Shown: positions 17,790 through 28,331, numbered from the stretch's first letter. The stretch is DNA of 62,818 nt from an uncultured Bacteroidales bacterium (GCA_900315935.1 ONBB01000010.1:1-62818), one strand, 5' to 3'. Translations and numbers: made by a program. The notes: a model not told the origin generated them from the sequence alone.

Positions 17790-20307
17790 CTTCGTCGCTG
17801 TCCATCTGCTGCGGACGCTGCTTGAGGCCGTTGTTGATTTTCCACGAGAAGCCCACCGTTACCGAGGGCGAGAGGCGGCGATTCTTGACCACGCGGTTCA
17901 GCTGCTCGGTGTGGGTGGTGTGGCCCCAGCCGCCGGTGCGGAACACGTCGGAGACGCGCAGGTTGACGGTGCCGCGGCGCTGGAAGACATCCTTCTTCAC
18001 CGCCAGGTCGACCCAGTAGCCGGCGTCCATGTCAGTTTGAAGGTCGAGCCACGGCGCCCAGTACTGGCCGCTCAGCTGGAGGGTCCAGTCCTTGGGCAGG
18101 GTCATGAAGGTGGAGAACTTGCCGCTGGCCTGGAACGAGGACTTGTCCTTGTTGTCCAGCAGGGCGGTGCCCTCGATGTGGTTCTGGTAGAGGTTGACGC
18201 TGACGTTGACCTTCCACCAGGGGAAAATCTGGTAGTCGACGATGAACTCGAGGCCGTAGTTGTAGCCACGGTTGAGGTTCTGGCCGGTCGAGGCCCAGTA
18301 GCCGTCATACTCGCTGTTGTAGGGTTCCCACCAGGCGTAGCGGGCGGCCGATTCTTCGCTCCACACGAAGCCGTAGCGAGTCATCATGTTGTTGGTCTGG
18401 CGGAAGTAGGCCGAGGTGAAGAGGTTCACCTTGTTGAACCCGAGGTTGTAGCTGAGTTCGAAGGCATTGGTGTACTCGGGGTCGAGGTTGGGGTTGCCGA
18501 AGGAGAGCTGCTCGCCCTCGCGCACCTCCATGTAGGGGTTGAGGTCCCACATGTGGGGGCGGCGCACGCGGCGGCTGTAGCTGACCTGCATGCTTTGCAG
18601 GTCGGTGATTTTATAGGAGAGGTGCACCGTGGGATAGAGCTGCCAGTAGGATTTGTCCACCGCCGGGGTGGCGGGGTGGTTGAGGTCCTCGCCGAAGGTG
18701 TAGGCGTACTCGCCTCGCAGGCCGGCCTGGGCCGAGAGGTGTTCGGTGAACTTGCCGCCATAGGTGGCGTAGACCGCATGCACCTGCTGGTTGTAGCGGA
18801 AGTGGGTCGAGGAGAGCGTGTCGTGGTAGCGATAGAGGGTGTGGGCGGCGTTGTACTCGGTGCGGTAGTAGACGGCGTTCTGGTCGGGCCAGTCCATGCG
18901 GCCCTCGTAGCCAGTCTCCAGGCGCCAGCCATTGTCCATGGGGCGCACGTAGTTGAGCTTGGCGTTGAGCGCCTGATGGCGGTTGTGGGTCTCGCTTTCG
19001 CGCTTGTAGTAGTTCTCCCAGAGGGCATTGCCGAAATAGCGCTGCTCCTGGATGCCGCTGCCCTCCACCTTGCGGGCGCTGAAGGTGAAGTCGGCGGTGA
19101 ACTCCTCGTCCTGCCGGTCGAACTTGTGGGTGTAGAGCAGGTTGACCGAGTGGTTGAGGTTGGGCCGTTCGCTGGAAGAGGGCTGCTCGTAGCGCAACGA
19201 GTCGTTGAAGAGCACGTCGTGGGCAGATATCTCACCCTTGCGGCGGCGGTTGCCGGCACGCAGTTGGTAGGAGAGGAGGAGGCTGTTGTGCTTGTCGAAG
19301 TAATATTCGCCGCCCACCTTGACGCTGCCCATGCGGCCGGGGCCCACGCTGTACTGGTCGATGAGGTAGTGCGAGCGCGGAGTGCCGTCGGCGTCGAGGT
19401 ACTCGATGTCGGAGGTGCCGTAGTTGCCGCGGGCACGCTGGCCGCCGTCGGCATTGAAGAAGAGGTTGTACTTCTCGGTGGTGTAGTTGAGGCTGACGTT
19501 GCCCATGAGGGTGGCGTAGTCGGCGAAGCCGAAATGCTCCTGCATGTCGGAGGGAACGAATACCGGCGACCCCATATTGAGGCTGGCCACGCCGTTGAGC
19601 CCCAGGGCGCCGGCGGTGCGGTCCTTGAGCTTGATGTTGATGATGCCGCTCATGCCTTCGGGGTCGTACTTGGCCGAGGGGTTGGTGATGACTTCCACGT
19701 TCTCCACCGTCGAGGCGGGTATCTGCTCCAGCAGGGTGCTCAGGTCGGAGGCCAGCAGCTCGCTGGGGCGGCCGTTGACGAGCACCTTGACATTGGTGGA
19801 GCCGCGGAGCGTTACGTTGCCGTCGTTGTCGATGGCCACGCTGGGCACCTGCTCCAGCACGTCGGTGGCGGTGCCGCCACCGGCCACGATGTTCTTGTCC
19901 ACGTTCACCACTCGCTTGTCCAGCTGGTATTCCACCATCGAGCGCTCGGCCGTTACCTCCACAGCTTCCATCATCGTGCCGCTCATCCTGAGCTGCAGCT
20001 TACCGAGGTTCACCTCCTTGCGGCTCTCGCCGAGGACGACAGGCTGGGCGTGGAAATAGGCATCGTAGCCGATGAAGGTAACACGCACCAGGTAGCGCCC
20101 GTAGGGGGCGGTGAGGCGGAACGAGCCGTTGCTCTCGCTGACGGTGCCGTTCACCAACGAGGAGTCCGCAGCCTTGAGCAGCGCGATGTTGGCGTACTCG
20201 ATGTTCTCGCCGCTGCGCGCATCCACCACACGGCCGCGAAGCGACCCCTGCTGCGCCTGCACGCCCAATGTAACTGCCAAGAAAACAAGTAGGGTAAAAC
20301 GTTTCAT
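17764..20307 (-). CDS. TonB-dependent outer-membrane receptor
   Basis: An 847-residue outer-membrane protein. The signal peptide ends GVQAQ. It is followed by a carboxypeptidase-regulatory-like domain (about 22-105, GSLRGRVVDARSGENIEYAN), a plug domain (about 120-230, VLEQVPSVAIDNDGNVTLRG) and a 22-strand-type barrel. The start at 20307 is chosen over an upstream ATG because it begins the signal peptide. It is of the family without a SusD partner, so substrate is unclear (iron chelate or peptide are possible). It appears to be the first gene of a run with HsdR-N, sigma, anti-sigma and an exported protein. Confidence 0.9.
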   Translation of the reverse strand: MKRFTLLVFLAVTLGVQAQQGSLRGRVVDARSGENIEYANIALLKAADSSLVNGTVSESNGSFRLTAPYGRYLVRVTFIGYDAYFHAQPVVLGESRKEVNLGKLQLRMSGTMMEAVEVTAERSMVEYQLDKRVVNVDKNIVAGGGTATDVLEQVPSVAIDNDGNVTLRGSTNVKVLVNGRPSELLASDLSTLLEQIPASTVENVEVITNPSAKYDPEGMSGIINIKLKDRTAGALGLNGVASLNMGSPVFVPSDMQEHFGFADYATLMGNVSLNYTTEKYNLFFNADGGQRARGNYGTSDIEYLDADGTPRSHYLIDQYSVGPGRMGSVKVGGEYYFDKHNSLLLSYQLRAGNRRRKGEISAHDVLFNDSLRYEQPSSSERPNLNHSVNLLYTHKFDRQDEEFTADFTFSARKVEGSGIQEQRYFGNALWENYYKRESETHNRHQALNAKLNYVRPMDNGWRLETGYEGRMDWPDQNAVYYRTEYNAAHTLYRYHDTLSSTHFRYNQQVHAVYATYGGKFTEHLSAQAGLRGEYAYTFGEDLNHPATPAVDKSYWQLYPTVHLSYKITDLQSMQVSYSRRVRRPHMWDLNPYMEVREGEQLSFGNPNLDPEYTNAFELSYNLGFNKVNLFTSAYFRQTNNMMTRYGFVWSEESAARYAWWEPYNSEYDGYWASTGQNLNRGYNYGLEFIVDYQIFPWWKVNVSVNLYQNHIEGTALLDNKDKSSFQASGKFSTFMTLPKDWTLQLSGQYWAPWLDLQTDMDAGYWVDLAVKKDVFQRRGTVNLRVSDVFRTGGWGHTTHTEQLNRVVKNRRLSPSVTVGFSWKINNGLKQRPQQMDSDEGGDESTIY

Positions 20308-20320
20308 GTCAAAAATCAGG

Positions 20321-20689
20321 TTATTGTTTTTCAGGTTTCGGCTGACGCACAAAATGCGGCATATCGAAGGGGATTTCGATGGAGTACTCGATGAGGCCGC
20401 CGAAGGTGCCGTCCTCTTTCTGCCAGGGGGTCTGGTAGATGAGTTTCTTCACCTTGCTGCCGTCGGCGAGGGTCTTCTCGATGGTGTAGGCGTTGAGTTC
20501 CTGGTGCTCAAGCAGGTGCTTGAGCTTGGTCTTGGCCGGCTCGGGGTGGCAGTCCATGAGATTGTAGCCGAGGATTTTCTTGCCGTGGCTGTTCACGTCG
20601 GCCGAGTGCTGGTTCATGTCAAGGACGTTGCCCTCGGCATCACACACCGTGATGGCGATATTATTGAGACCTTCAAAGTATTGGTCCAT
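20321..20689 (-). CDS. Small PAS-domain protein
   Basis: A 122-residue cytoplasmic protein made of a single PAS fold: NNIAITVCDAEGNVLDMNQH, then ILGYNLMDCHPEPA and GGLIEYSIEIP. PAS domains bind haem, flavin or small ligands. This one has no output domain, so it is either a stand-alone sensor or a partner for another protein. It lies 14 nt upstream of the TonB-receptor gene and is followed in the promoter direction by a hairpin of 7-bp repeats separating it from ptb. Confidence 0.8.
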   Translation of the reverse strand: MDQYFEGLNNIAITVCDAEGNVLDMNQHSADVNSHGKKILGYNLMDCHPEPAKTKLKHLLEHQELNAYTIEKTLADGSKVKKLIYQTPWQKEDGTFGGLIEYSIEIPFDMPHFVRQPKPEKQ

Positions 20690-20695
20690 AAGTTA

Positions 20696-20791
20696 AGGTT
20701 TAGGGTTTAAAGTTTAAAGTTTAGGGTTTAAGGTTTATGGGGGTGGGACACTGTGAATGCGTCAGCACCCATAAACCTTAAACCCTAAACC
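20696..20791. repeat. TTTAGGG heptamer array forming a large inverted repeat
   Basis: Six 7-bp units of GGGTTTA or AAGTTTA type (20696-20737) face an inverted set (about 20767-20791) across a loop of about 27 nt. The arms of about 23 bp can form a long hairpin between ptb and the PAS gene. Confidence 0.85.
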
Positions 20792-20810
20792 GTAGACCAG
20801 TTCAACTGAT

Positions 20811-21722
20811 TTATTTGCACTGCAGGGCGGCGAGGGCGATGCTGTAGAGCTTGGTCTTGGCACTGTCGCCGCGGCTGGTGAGGACGCAGGGCACGCGGGC
20901 ACCCATCACCATGCAGGCCAGTTCGGCGCCGGCCAGCTTGGTGCAAGCCTTGTAGAAGACGTTGCCGCTCTCGATGTTGGGGAAGAGCAGGCAGTCGGCG
21001 TCGCCGGCCACCTCGGAGGTGAGCTTCTTGGTCTGGGCGCTCTCGGCGTCGATGGCGCAGTCGAGGCTCAGCGGGCCGTCCACGATGGCACCGGGAATCT
21101 GGCCGCGCTGGCTCATCATGCCCAGCCATGCAGCCTCGGCGCAGGCGGTCATGCCGACGGAGACCTGCTCGGTGGCGGCGATGATGGCCACCTTGGGTTT
21201 GGGGTTCTCCAGGCTCTTGGCCACGCTGATCTGGAAGTTCATGATGGCCTGCTTCTGCTTGAAGTCGGGGGCGGGGATGATGGCCATGTCGCTGCAGACG
21301 AGCAGTTTGTGGTAGGCGGGCACCTCCATGACGGCCATGTGGGTCAGGATGGGGTTCTTGGCGCCGGCGGGCATCAGGCCCTTCTCCTTGTTGAGGATGG
21401 CGCGCATGTACTTGTCGGTGCTGAGCAGGCCCTTCATCAGGAAGTCGCCCTTGCCCTCGTTGATCAGGGCCACGGCCAAGGCACCGGCCTTGGTGTCGTT
21501 TGCCTCCTGCACGAGCTCGAATTTGCTCACGTCGATGCCTTCCTCTGCGCAGACCTTCTTGATGGTCTCGATGTCGCCCACGAGGGTGGCGTCCACGATA
21601 CCGCGGTCGATGGCAGCGCTGACGGCGCCGATGGTGTGGCTGTCGTTGGCATAGGCAGCGACAAGACGTTTCTTACCTTTCGATTTGACCAGCTCAAGCA
21701 GGTCGTCAAGTTTTGTAACCAT
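20811..21722 (-). CDS. ptb: Phosphate butyryltransferase family protein
   Basis: A 303-residue cytoplasmic enzyme of the phosphate acetyl/butyryltransferase family, which converts acyl-CoA and phosphate to acyl phosphate and CoA. Motifs include FLMKGLLSTDKYMRAILN at about 93-110 and a conserved C-terminal GDADCLLFPNIESGNVFYK. It is usually paired with butyrate kinase for ATP-yielding butyrate formation, but no kinase gene is next to it here. A minus-strand -7 TACTTTTG lies 47 nt upstream. Confidence 0.88.
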   Translation of the reverse strand: MVTKLDDLLELVKSKGKKRLVAAYANDSHTIGAVSAAIDRGIVDATLVGDIETIKKVCAEEGIDVSKFELVQEANDTKAGALAVALINEGKGDFLMKGLLSTDKYMRAILNKEKGLMPAGAKNPILTHMAVMEVPAYHKLLVCSDMAIIPAPDFKQKQAIMNFQISVAKSLENPKPKVAIIAATEQVSVGMTACAEAAWLGMMSQRGQIPGAIVDGPLSLDCAIDAESAQTKKLTSEVAGDADCLLFPNIESGNVFYKACTKLAGAELACMVMGARVPCVLTSRGDSAKTKLYSIALAALQCK

Positions 21723-21769
21723 GTTATTATTAATTAATTGCTGTTAATTATGGATTGTATTGTAAAATG

Positions 21770-21800
21770 CAAAAGTACAACTTTTTTTTCAATTTCCAAC
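21770..21800 (-). promoter_or_regulatory. Promoter for ptb
   Basis: Minus-strand -7 TACTTTTG (21777-21770) with a GTTG at the -33 position, 19-nt spacing. Confidence 0.6.
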
Positions 21801-21913
21801 ATTAATCTTTCGCATCCTGTTTTTCCCTCCCGCCCCCACCTTGTTCTGTCGCTGTGCAATATATGGCGCCACTAGTGCGTTATGCTGTAAAAAACAAATT
21901 AGCCGACCGTATC

Positions 21914-22738
21914 ATGGAACAGAAAATCATCCTCATCACAGGTGCCAGCAGCGGCATCGGCCGCGATGCCGCCCTCGCCCTGGCCGCGCACGGCCACAAG
22001 GTATACGCCGCCGCACGGCGCACCGACCTGATGGAGCCGCTGCGCGCCCACGGCATCGAGGTGCTGCGCATGGACGTAACCGACGGGCAGTCGATGGCCG
22101 ACGGCGTGGAGACCATCCTCAAGGCCGAAGGGCGCATCGATGTCCTGGTCAACAACGCCGGCTACGGCTATTTCGGAGCCGTCGAGACCGTCAGTATGGA
22201 GGAGGCGCGGCGGCAACTGGAAGTCAACGTCTTCGGCCTGGCACGCCTCTGCCAGCTGGTGCTGCCCGCTATGCGACAGCAACGAAGCGGGCGCATCGTC
22301 AACATCTCGTCGGTGGCCGGACGGTCGGTGTTCTACTTCGGCGGCTGGTACCACGTGTCGAAATACTCGGTCGAGGCACTCAGCGACGCCCTCCGCATGG
22401 AGGCCAAGCCGTTCGGCATCGATGTGGCCATGATTGAACCCGGGGCCATCAAGACCGACTGGGGCATCATCGCCGCCGACCACCTGCGCGACTCCGCCGC
22501 CGGCACTGCCTACGAAACCGATGCCACCCGCTGGGCCGCCATACTCCGCAGCATGTACCAAAGTAACCACCTCTCCAGCCCCAGCACGGTTACGCGGGCC
22601 ATCCTACGGGCCGTCGAGAGCCGCCGGCCGAGGGCCCGCTACCGCACCGGACGCCTCTCGGGCACCATCGTATTCTTCCACTGGCTGCTCCCTGCCCGCT
22701 GGTGGGACGCACTTATGCGCCTCGGCGCCAGGGTGTAA
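21914..22738 (+). CDS. Short-chain dehydrogenase/reductase
   Basis: A 274-residue SDR-family oxidoreductase. The nucleotide-binding TGASSGIG is at 9-16, NNAGYGYFG at about 82-90, catalytic Ser in NISSVAGR, and YHVSK (Tyr and Lys of the catalytic set) at about 153-157. The ATG at 21914 is chosen because it puts the Rossmann strand at the usual distance; an upstream ATG at 21854 would add 20 unrelated residues. The substrate cannot be told from sequence. A repeat-rich stretch follows. Confidence 0.9.
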   Translation: MEQKIILITGASSGIGRDAALALAAHGHKVYAAARRTDLMEPLRAHGIEVLRMDVTDGQSMADGVETILKAEGRIDVLVNNAGYGYFGAVETVSMEEARRQLEVNVFGLARLCQLVLPAMRQQRSGRIVNISSVAGRSVFYFGGWYHVSKYSVEALSDALRMEAKPFGIDVAMIEPGAIKTDWGIIAADHLRDSAAGTAYETDATRWAAILRSMYQSNHLSSPSTVTRAILRAVESRRPRARYRTGRLSGTIVFFHWLLPARWWDALMRLGARV

Positions 22739-22810
22739 GACGTGTGTCCCGGCATTCCGCGCAGGAGCGAATCATCATTCGCTACACACACGGAGGGTGC
22801 TCATCACATC

Positions 22811-22931
22811 GGGCGAATAATGATTCGCCCCTACCATTATCCACAACTCTGGAAGGATATGGTCCCATATGGTTCCATATCCTTCCAGTGCCTTTGTATT
22901 CCCCTACCGTTCCCCTACCATTCCCCTACCG
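22811..22931 (+). repeat. Repeat element A, copy 3, full composite
   Basis: GCGAAT palindrome (22811-22832), TATCCACAA spacer, hairpin with 14-bp arms (22849-22862 with 22875-22888), TTTGTA spacer, then three 11-bp CCCCTACC units ending at 22931. Same order as copy 2. A weaker GCGAAT palindrome lies just before it (22766-22782). Confidence 0.9.
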
Positions 22932-22957
22932 TGTGCCAGTGAATTTTCTTTTCACGA

Positions 22958-22980
22958 TTTGATTTTTTTTCGTATATTTG
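22958..22980 (+). promoter_or_regulatory. Promoter region of enolase
   Basis: TATATTTG (22973-22980) fits the -7 box, 38 nt ahead of the eno ATG. A TTTG lies upstream, but with shorter spacing than usual. Confidence 0.6.
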
Positions 22981-23012
22981 CACGTTCATTCAATACTAAC
23001 AAACAAACATAA

Positions 23013-24311
<1,299 letters not shown>

Positions 24312-24330
24312 CAATCCGCGCCAAACGACA

Positions 24331-24360
24331 GAAGGCCCGGGCTCACGCCCGGGCCTTCTC
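24331..24360 (+). terminator. Terminator of enolase
   Basis: A perfect 12-bp stem (GAAGGCCCGGGC with GCCCGGGCCTTC) and a TCAC loop, followed by TCTATTTC. Confidence 0.85.
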
Positions 24361-24371
24361 TATTTCTATTA

Positions 24372-25289
24372 TTATGCCGTCGCCCCCACAATGATGTCGG
24401 CCTTGTCGGCCACGGGCAACAGTCCGTCTATCCAGCATATCTCCACCCCGTTGCGCTCCATGCGGCGGAACCACGTCATCTGCCGCTTGGCGAAACGGCG
24501 TATGTCGGTGAAGAGGTCGCGGAAAAGCTCCTCCTGCGTGCACTGGCCCAGCAGGTGGCGCGTTACGTGGCGGTACTCGAGGCCGTAGCGCATCAGGCGC
24601 TCGGGGCTGATGCCCTCGTCCAGCAGGCGCTGCACCTCCAGGGTCATCCCCTCCTCCATTCGCATACGGAGGCGGCGCTCGATGCGGTCGATTACCTCCT
24701 GCCTCGGCAGCAAAAGGCCGAAGACGCGGTGGCGCATGGCGGGCAGATGGGTGTAGGCTTCGGGATGCCGGCAGGCAAACTCCTGTATCTCGAGGGCGCG
24801 CACCAGGCGGTCGCGGGTCTCGGTATCGGTATGGTTGTGCAGTTTCACCATCGAGGCCAGGCGCGCGGTAAGCTCCTCGTCGCTGTAGGGTTCCAGCGAG
24901 CGACGGTAGTCGGGGTTGACGGGTGCGTCGGAGAGCTGGTATTCACGCAGCACGGCATCGATGTAAAGCCCCGTGCCGCCGCAAAGGATGGGCTGGCGGC
25001 CACGCTCCACAATGCCATTGAAGGCAGGTATAAAATCGTTGAGGAAACGGTAGGCGTTGTACTCCTCGCCAGGCTGACAGATATCGATGAGGTGGTAAGG
25101 TATGTCTACACCGTGGAGGTGGTAATCGGCGAGGTCCTTGCCTGTGCCGATGTCCATCCCACGGAACACCTGACGGGAGTCGGCGCTAATCACCTCCCCA
25201 CCGAGCCGATAGGCCACCTCGGCCGCCAGGGCGGTCTTGCCGGTGGCGGTGGGACCGAGGATGGTGATGAGCAGGGGCTGGCTATTCAT
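24372..25289 (-). CDS. miaA: tRNA dimethylallyltransferase
   Basis: Adds a dimethylallyl group to A37 of tRNAs that read UNN codons. The 305-residue protein has the P-loop GPTATGKTALA at about 12-22, SADSRQVFRGMDIGTGK at about 35-51, and the C-terminal tRNA-binding section with KRQMTWFRR. Its start overlaps the end of the OmpA-like gene by 8 nt, so the two genes are likely on one transcript. Confidence 0.97.
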   Translation of the reverse strand: MNSQPLLITILGPTATGKTALAAEVAYRLGGEVISADSRQVFRGMDIGTGKDLADYHLHGVDIPYHLIDICQPGEEYNAYRFLNDFIPAFNGIVERGRQPILCGGTGLYIDAVLREYQLSDAPVNPDYRRSLEPYSDEELTARLASMVKLHNHTDTETRDRLVRALEIQEFACRHPEAYTHLPAMRHRVFGLLLPRQEVIDRIERRLRMRMEEGMTLEVQRLLDEGISPERLMRYGLEYRHVTRHLLGQCTQEELFRDLFTDIRRFAKRQMTWFRRMERNGVEICWIDGLLPVADKADIIVGATA

Positions 25290-28041
25290 CGAGGAAGATG
25301 AGGCGCGAGCGCTGCTTGTCGAACTCGTAGTTGCCGAACTGCTGGAGGCCGGTGCGGTTGATAATGAACTTGTAGTCGATACCCTTCACCACGACCACCT
25401 CGACATTGGTGCGGCGCTGCTCGCCGATTTTCATATCCTTGAAGACGATGGTGGCGCGGTCGAGGATATTGCCTTCGGGGTCGAAGGAGAGGTCGCGCAG
25501 GGGGAAGTCCTCCTTGGAGATGCGCTGCTGGTAGAGCAGACTCATGGCCTCCTCCCACGAAATGGCGATGGGTTCGGCGTAGCGTTCGTCGATAAGCATG
25601 GGAATCTGGAAGCCGTTGGCGATGCAGGTCATCTCGCCACGGGTGGCGTTGATCATGGTGACGTGGATGGTACTCTCGTCGTGGACAATGGTGGGCATTA
25701 TATCCTCCTGATCCTCGTTGGCGTCACGGTTGACGAGGTTGATGACACGGCCGGCGCTGTCAAGCTTGACAGTGGGGTCGGTAGAGGTCATATTATCAAC
25801 CAAACTGCGCGGCACATAGTCCTCGCGCAGCACGAGGAACTCGATGCGACGGTTGAGCGAGTGGGCTGCCTGCTGGTGGTCTCCCTTGAGGGTGGCGATG
25901 TAGTCGCACTCCATCACCGAGCCGGCGGTGAAGACATAACGCTTGCCGTTGTAGTTGACCACGGCGTCCTCGTCGAGGGTGCGCGGCACACGCTCGGCAT
26001 AGCCTTTGGCCACCAGCCGCTGGCGCTCGATACCACGGGAGACGAGGTAGTCGACCACGCTCTGGGCGCGGCGCTGCGAGAGGGTGTCGTTGGTGAGGCC
26101 GACATAGGGCTGGCAGTCGGTATGGGCACGAATCTCAACCACGAGGTTGGGGTTGTTCTCCATGATGATGTAGAGGTCCATGAGCGAATCCATGAACTCG
26201 CTGAGGAGGTCGGTCTTGCCAAGGTCGAAGCGAATCTCGGGCAGCACGATGGGGCGTCGGGGGACGGGCTCCATGCGGAAGTCGCGCACGAGGGTCTTAT
26301 TGGTATTGTAGCCGCGGGTGCTCTCGCTGCCCTCGAGGCTGTAGTAGCTCTGTTTGGAGAGGTATAGCTTGTATACCACGTCGCGACGGATAAGGGTGGA
26401 GTCGAACTTGTAGAAGCCCTTCTTGTCGGTAGTGGTCTCGGCGGTGGTGCCGTCGGAGCCGACAAGGCGGATGCGTACATCCTTCATGAGCTGCATCGAC
26501 TTCTCGTCGCGGACGGTGCCCTGGATGGCGTAGTTGAGGCCGGCGAGCTCGAAGTAGAAGATATCGTCGTTGATGGGGGCGGAGTTGATGGTGGAGCGGT
26601 TCTCGTTGCGCACGGCGCGGTTGTGGGGATCGACGTAGGGGCGGTTGGAGGAGAAGTAGCCGCGCTCGAGGATGTTCCGCTTGGCGCCGTCGGGGTAGAA
26701 GACGATGGAGAGTTCGTCATAGGAGGAGTTGATGGGGATGCCGAGGTTCTGCGGGGTGGACCACTTGCCGTTGGGGTTGAGGGTGGCGTGGAAGAGGTCC
26801 TGTCCGCCGACGCCGGGATGGCCGTCGGAGGAGAAGTAGAGGAGCGAGTCGGTGCGCAGCAGGGGGAAGATTTCCTTACCGGGGGTGTTGATGATGGAGG
26901 AGAGGTTCTGCGGACGGCCGAAGTCGTCGGCAGTGGACTTGCGGGTGGCGCGCCAGAGGTCGTAGCCGCCGAAGCCGCCGGGGAGGTCGGAGGAGAAGTA
27001 GAGCGTCAGGCCGTCGCTGCTGATGGCGGGGTAGAGGTAGCTGTAGGCGGTGTCGCCGAGGTGGATATAGGTGGCTTCGGACCATTCGCCGGGGGCAGGG
27101 GCCTCGGGCGTAACCTCGGGCTCCTCGTCAGCGGCCTCCTGGCCTTTTTTCTTGGTATTCTTCTTTTTGGCAGGGGTTTTCTTCTTGGCGGTGGCCTTCT
27201 TTTTCTTCTTGTCGAGAGTCTCGGGGGTGCGGCTCGAGGTGTAGATGCGGCAGTGTACGGTCTCGTTGGCGCGGATGTCGCAGCGGGTGAAGTAGACGGT
27301 GTTGCCGTCGGGCGAGAAGGAGGGCTCACCCTCGTTGACGGCGGTATTTATCTTGCCGCTTTTGTCCCAGGGTTCGGGTGCCGACGACCACTGGCCGTTG
27401 CGGTCCTGGTAGACAAAGTATATTTCGGAGAAAGCCTGGTCGGTCCAGGGGTCTTTGTCATTGCCCTCGCCCTCGGCGAAGCGGGCCGAGGTGAAGAGCA
27501 CCTTGTTGGTGTCGGAGCCGAGGAAGCGGGGAGCGAAATCGTTGTAGTCGGAGCACCAGCCGTCCATGCGCGAGATGGTATGGCGTGTGCGGTTGTTGTA
27601 GAGCTGGTTGGCGAAGATGAGCGACTGCTTACGCTTGCGGGCGTAGGAGTCGGAGGGGTCGAGTTCGAGGTACTTGTCGTAGTACTGGTCGGCCTCGTCG
27701 AACTGTTCCTCGAAGCGCAGCATCTCGGCCAGGTTGAAGTAGAGCTTGCGTTCCTGCTTGTAGTATTCCTCGTCGGCCAGGCGCTTGTAGATGCGGATGG
27801 CGCGGCCGTAGTTGTAGGTGAGGCGGTAGCACTCGCCCATCTGGAAGTAGATGCGGTTCTTCTCGGCCTTGTTGCCCTTGATACGCTCGTAGGCCGACTC
27901 GTACTCCCTGACGGCTTCGATGAAGCGGTTCTGGTCGAAGAGGTCATCGGCTTTGGCGGCGAGACTCTTTTGAGCCTGCGCCCCGGTGGCGACAAACAGC
28001 GCTGCCACAAGCAGCAGAAAGCCTTTTTTGAGTGTTTTCAT
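25282..28041 (-). CDS. PorE-like OmpA/PD40/TPR outer-membrane protein
   Basis: A 919-residue envelope protein. It has a signal peptide to about residue 24 (no lipobox), TPR helices (26-150), a PD40 beta-propeller (165-490), a carboxypeptidase-regulatory-like domain (about 520-600) and an OmpA peptidoglycan-binding domain (about 625-775, with VVEIRAHTDCQPYVG). This matches the order in PorE of the type IX secretion system. A Lys-rich insert (278-300) interrupts the propeller. The last 139 residues are extra and look like a retropepsin-type aspartic protease fold in which the DTG motif is replaced by IDE (817-819). Confidence 0.8.
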   Translation of the reverse strand: MKTLKKGFLLLVAALFVATGAQAQKSLAAKADDLFDQNRFIEAVREYESAYERIKGNKAEKNRIYFQMGECYRLTYNYGRAIRIYKRLADEEYYKQERKLYFNLAEMLRFEEQFDEADQYYDKYLELDPSDSYARKRKQSLIFANQLYNNRTRHTISRMDGWCSDYNDFAPRFLGSDTNKVLFTSARFAEGEGNDKDPWTDQAFSEIYFVYQDRNGQWSSAPEPWDKSGKINTAVNEGEPSFSPDGNTVYFTRCDIRANETVHCRIYTSSRTPETLDKKKKKATAKKKTPAKKKNTKKKGQEAADEEPEVTPEAPAPGEWSEATYIHLGDTAYSYLYPAISSDGLTLYFSSDLPGGFGGYDLWRATRKSTADDFGRPQNLSSIINTPGKEIFPLLRTDSLLYFSSDGHPGVGGQDLFHATLNPNGKWSTPQNLGIPINSSYDELSIVFYPDGAKRNILERGYFSSNRPYVDPHNRAVRNENRSTINSAPINDDIFYFELAGLNYAIQGTVRDEKSMQLMKDVRIRLVGSDGTTAETTTDKKGFYKFDSTLIRRDVVYKLYLSKQSYYSLEGSESTRGYNTNKTLVRDFRMEPVPRRPIVLPEIRFDLGKTDLLSEFMDSLMDLYIIMENNPNLVVEIRAHTDCQPYVGLTNDTLSQRRAQSVVDYLVSRGIERQRLVAKGYAERVPRTLDEDAVVNYNGKRYVFTAGSVMECDYIATLKGDHQQAAHSLNRRIEFLVLREDYVPRSLVDNMTSTDPTVKLDSAGRVINLVNRDANEDQEDIMPTIVHDESTIHVTMINATRGEMTCIANGFQIPMLIDERYAEPIAISWEEAMSLLYQQRISKEDFPLRDLSFDPEGNILDRATIVFKDMKIGEQRRTNVEVVVVKGIDYKFIINRTGLQQFGNYEFDKQRSRLIFLDE

Positions 28042-28195
28042 ATATATAGTCCTATTTCTTCAAGTTAATATATCTATATGTTTATCAGCACGTTGCACAG
28101 CCTGTAGAGGGCTGTTGGACGTGATGGTTCAAAATGCTAAATTACAACTTTTTCCGAAACTGGCAAAATTTTTCTTCCACCCCCCTGCCCTTTCA

Positions 28196-28279
28196 TAGGG
28201 AACGGTAGGGGAATGGTAGGGGAACGGTAGGGGAATACAAAGGCACTGGAAGGATATGGAAGCTTATGGTACCATATCG
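28196..28279 (-). repeat. Repeat element A, copy 4
   Basis: Four 11-bp CCCCTACC units (minus strand), a TTTGTA spacer, and a decayed hairpin in which only about 7 bp still pair (GATATGG with CCATATC). The intergenic stretch 28042-28331 holds nothing else that I can identify. Confidence 0.85.
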
Positions 28280-28331
28280 TTCGCGGCCTACCCCCAGACA
28301 GCTATTCCACACTCATATATTAACCTGAAAA

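Noticed and set aside
17653-20292. 879-codon plus-strand frame
   Set aside because: Antisense of the TonB-receptor gene; composition is typical of a mirror frame and no domain is visible.
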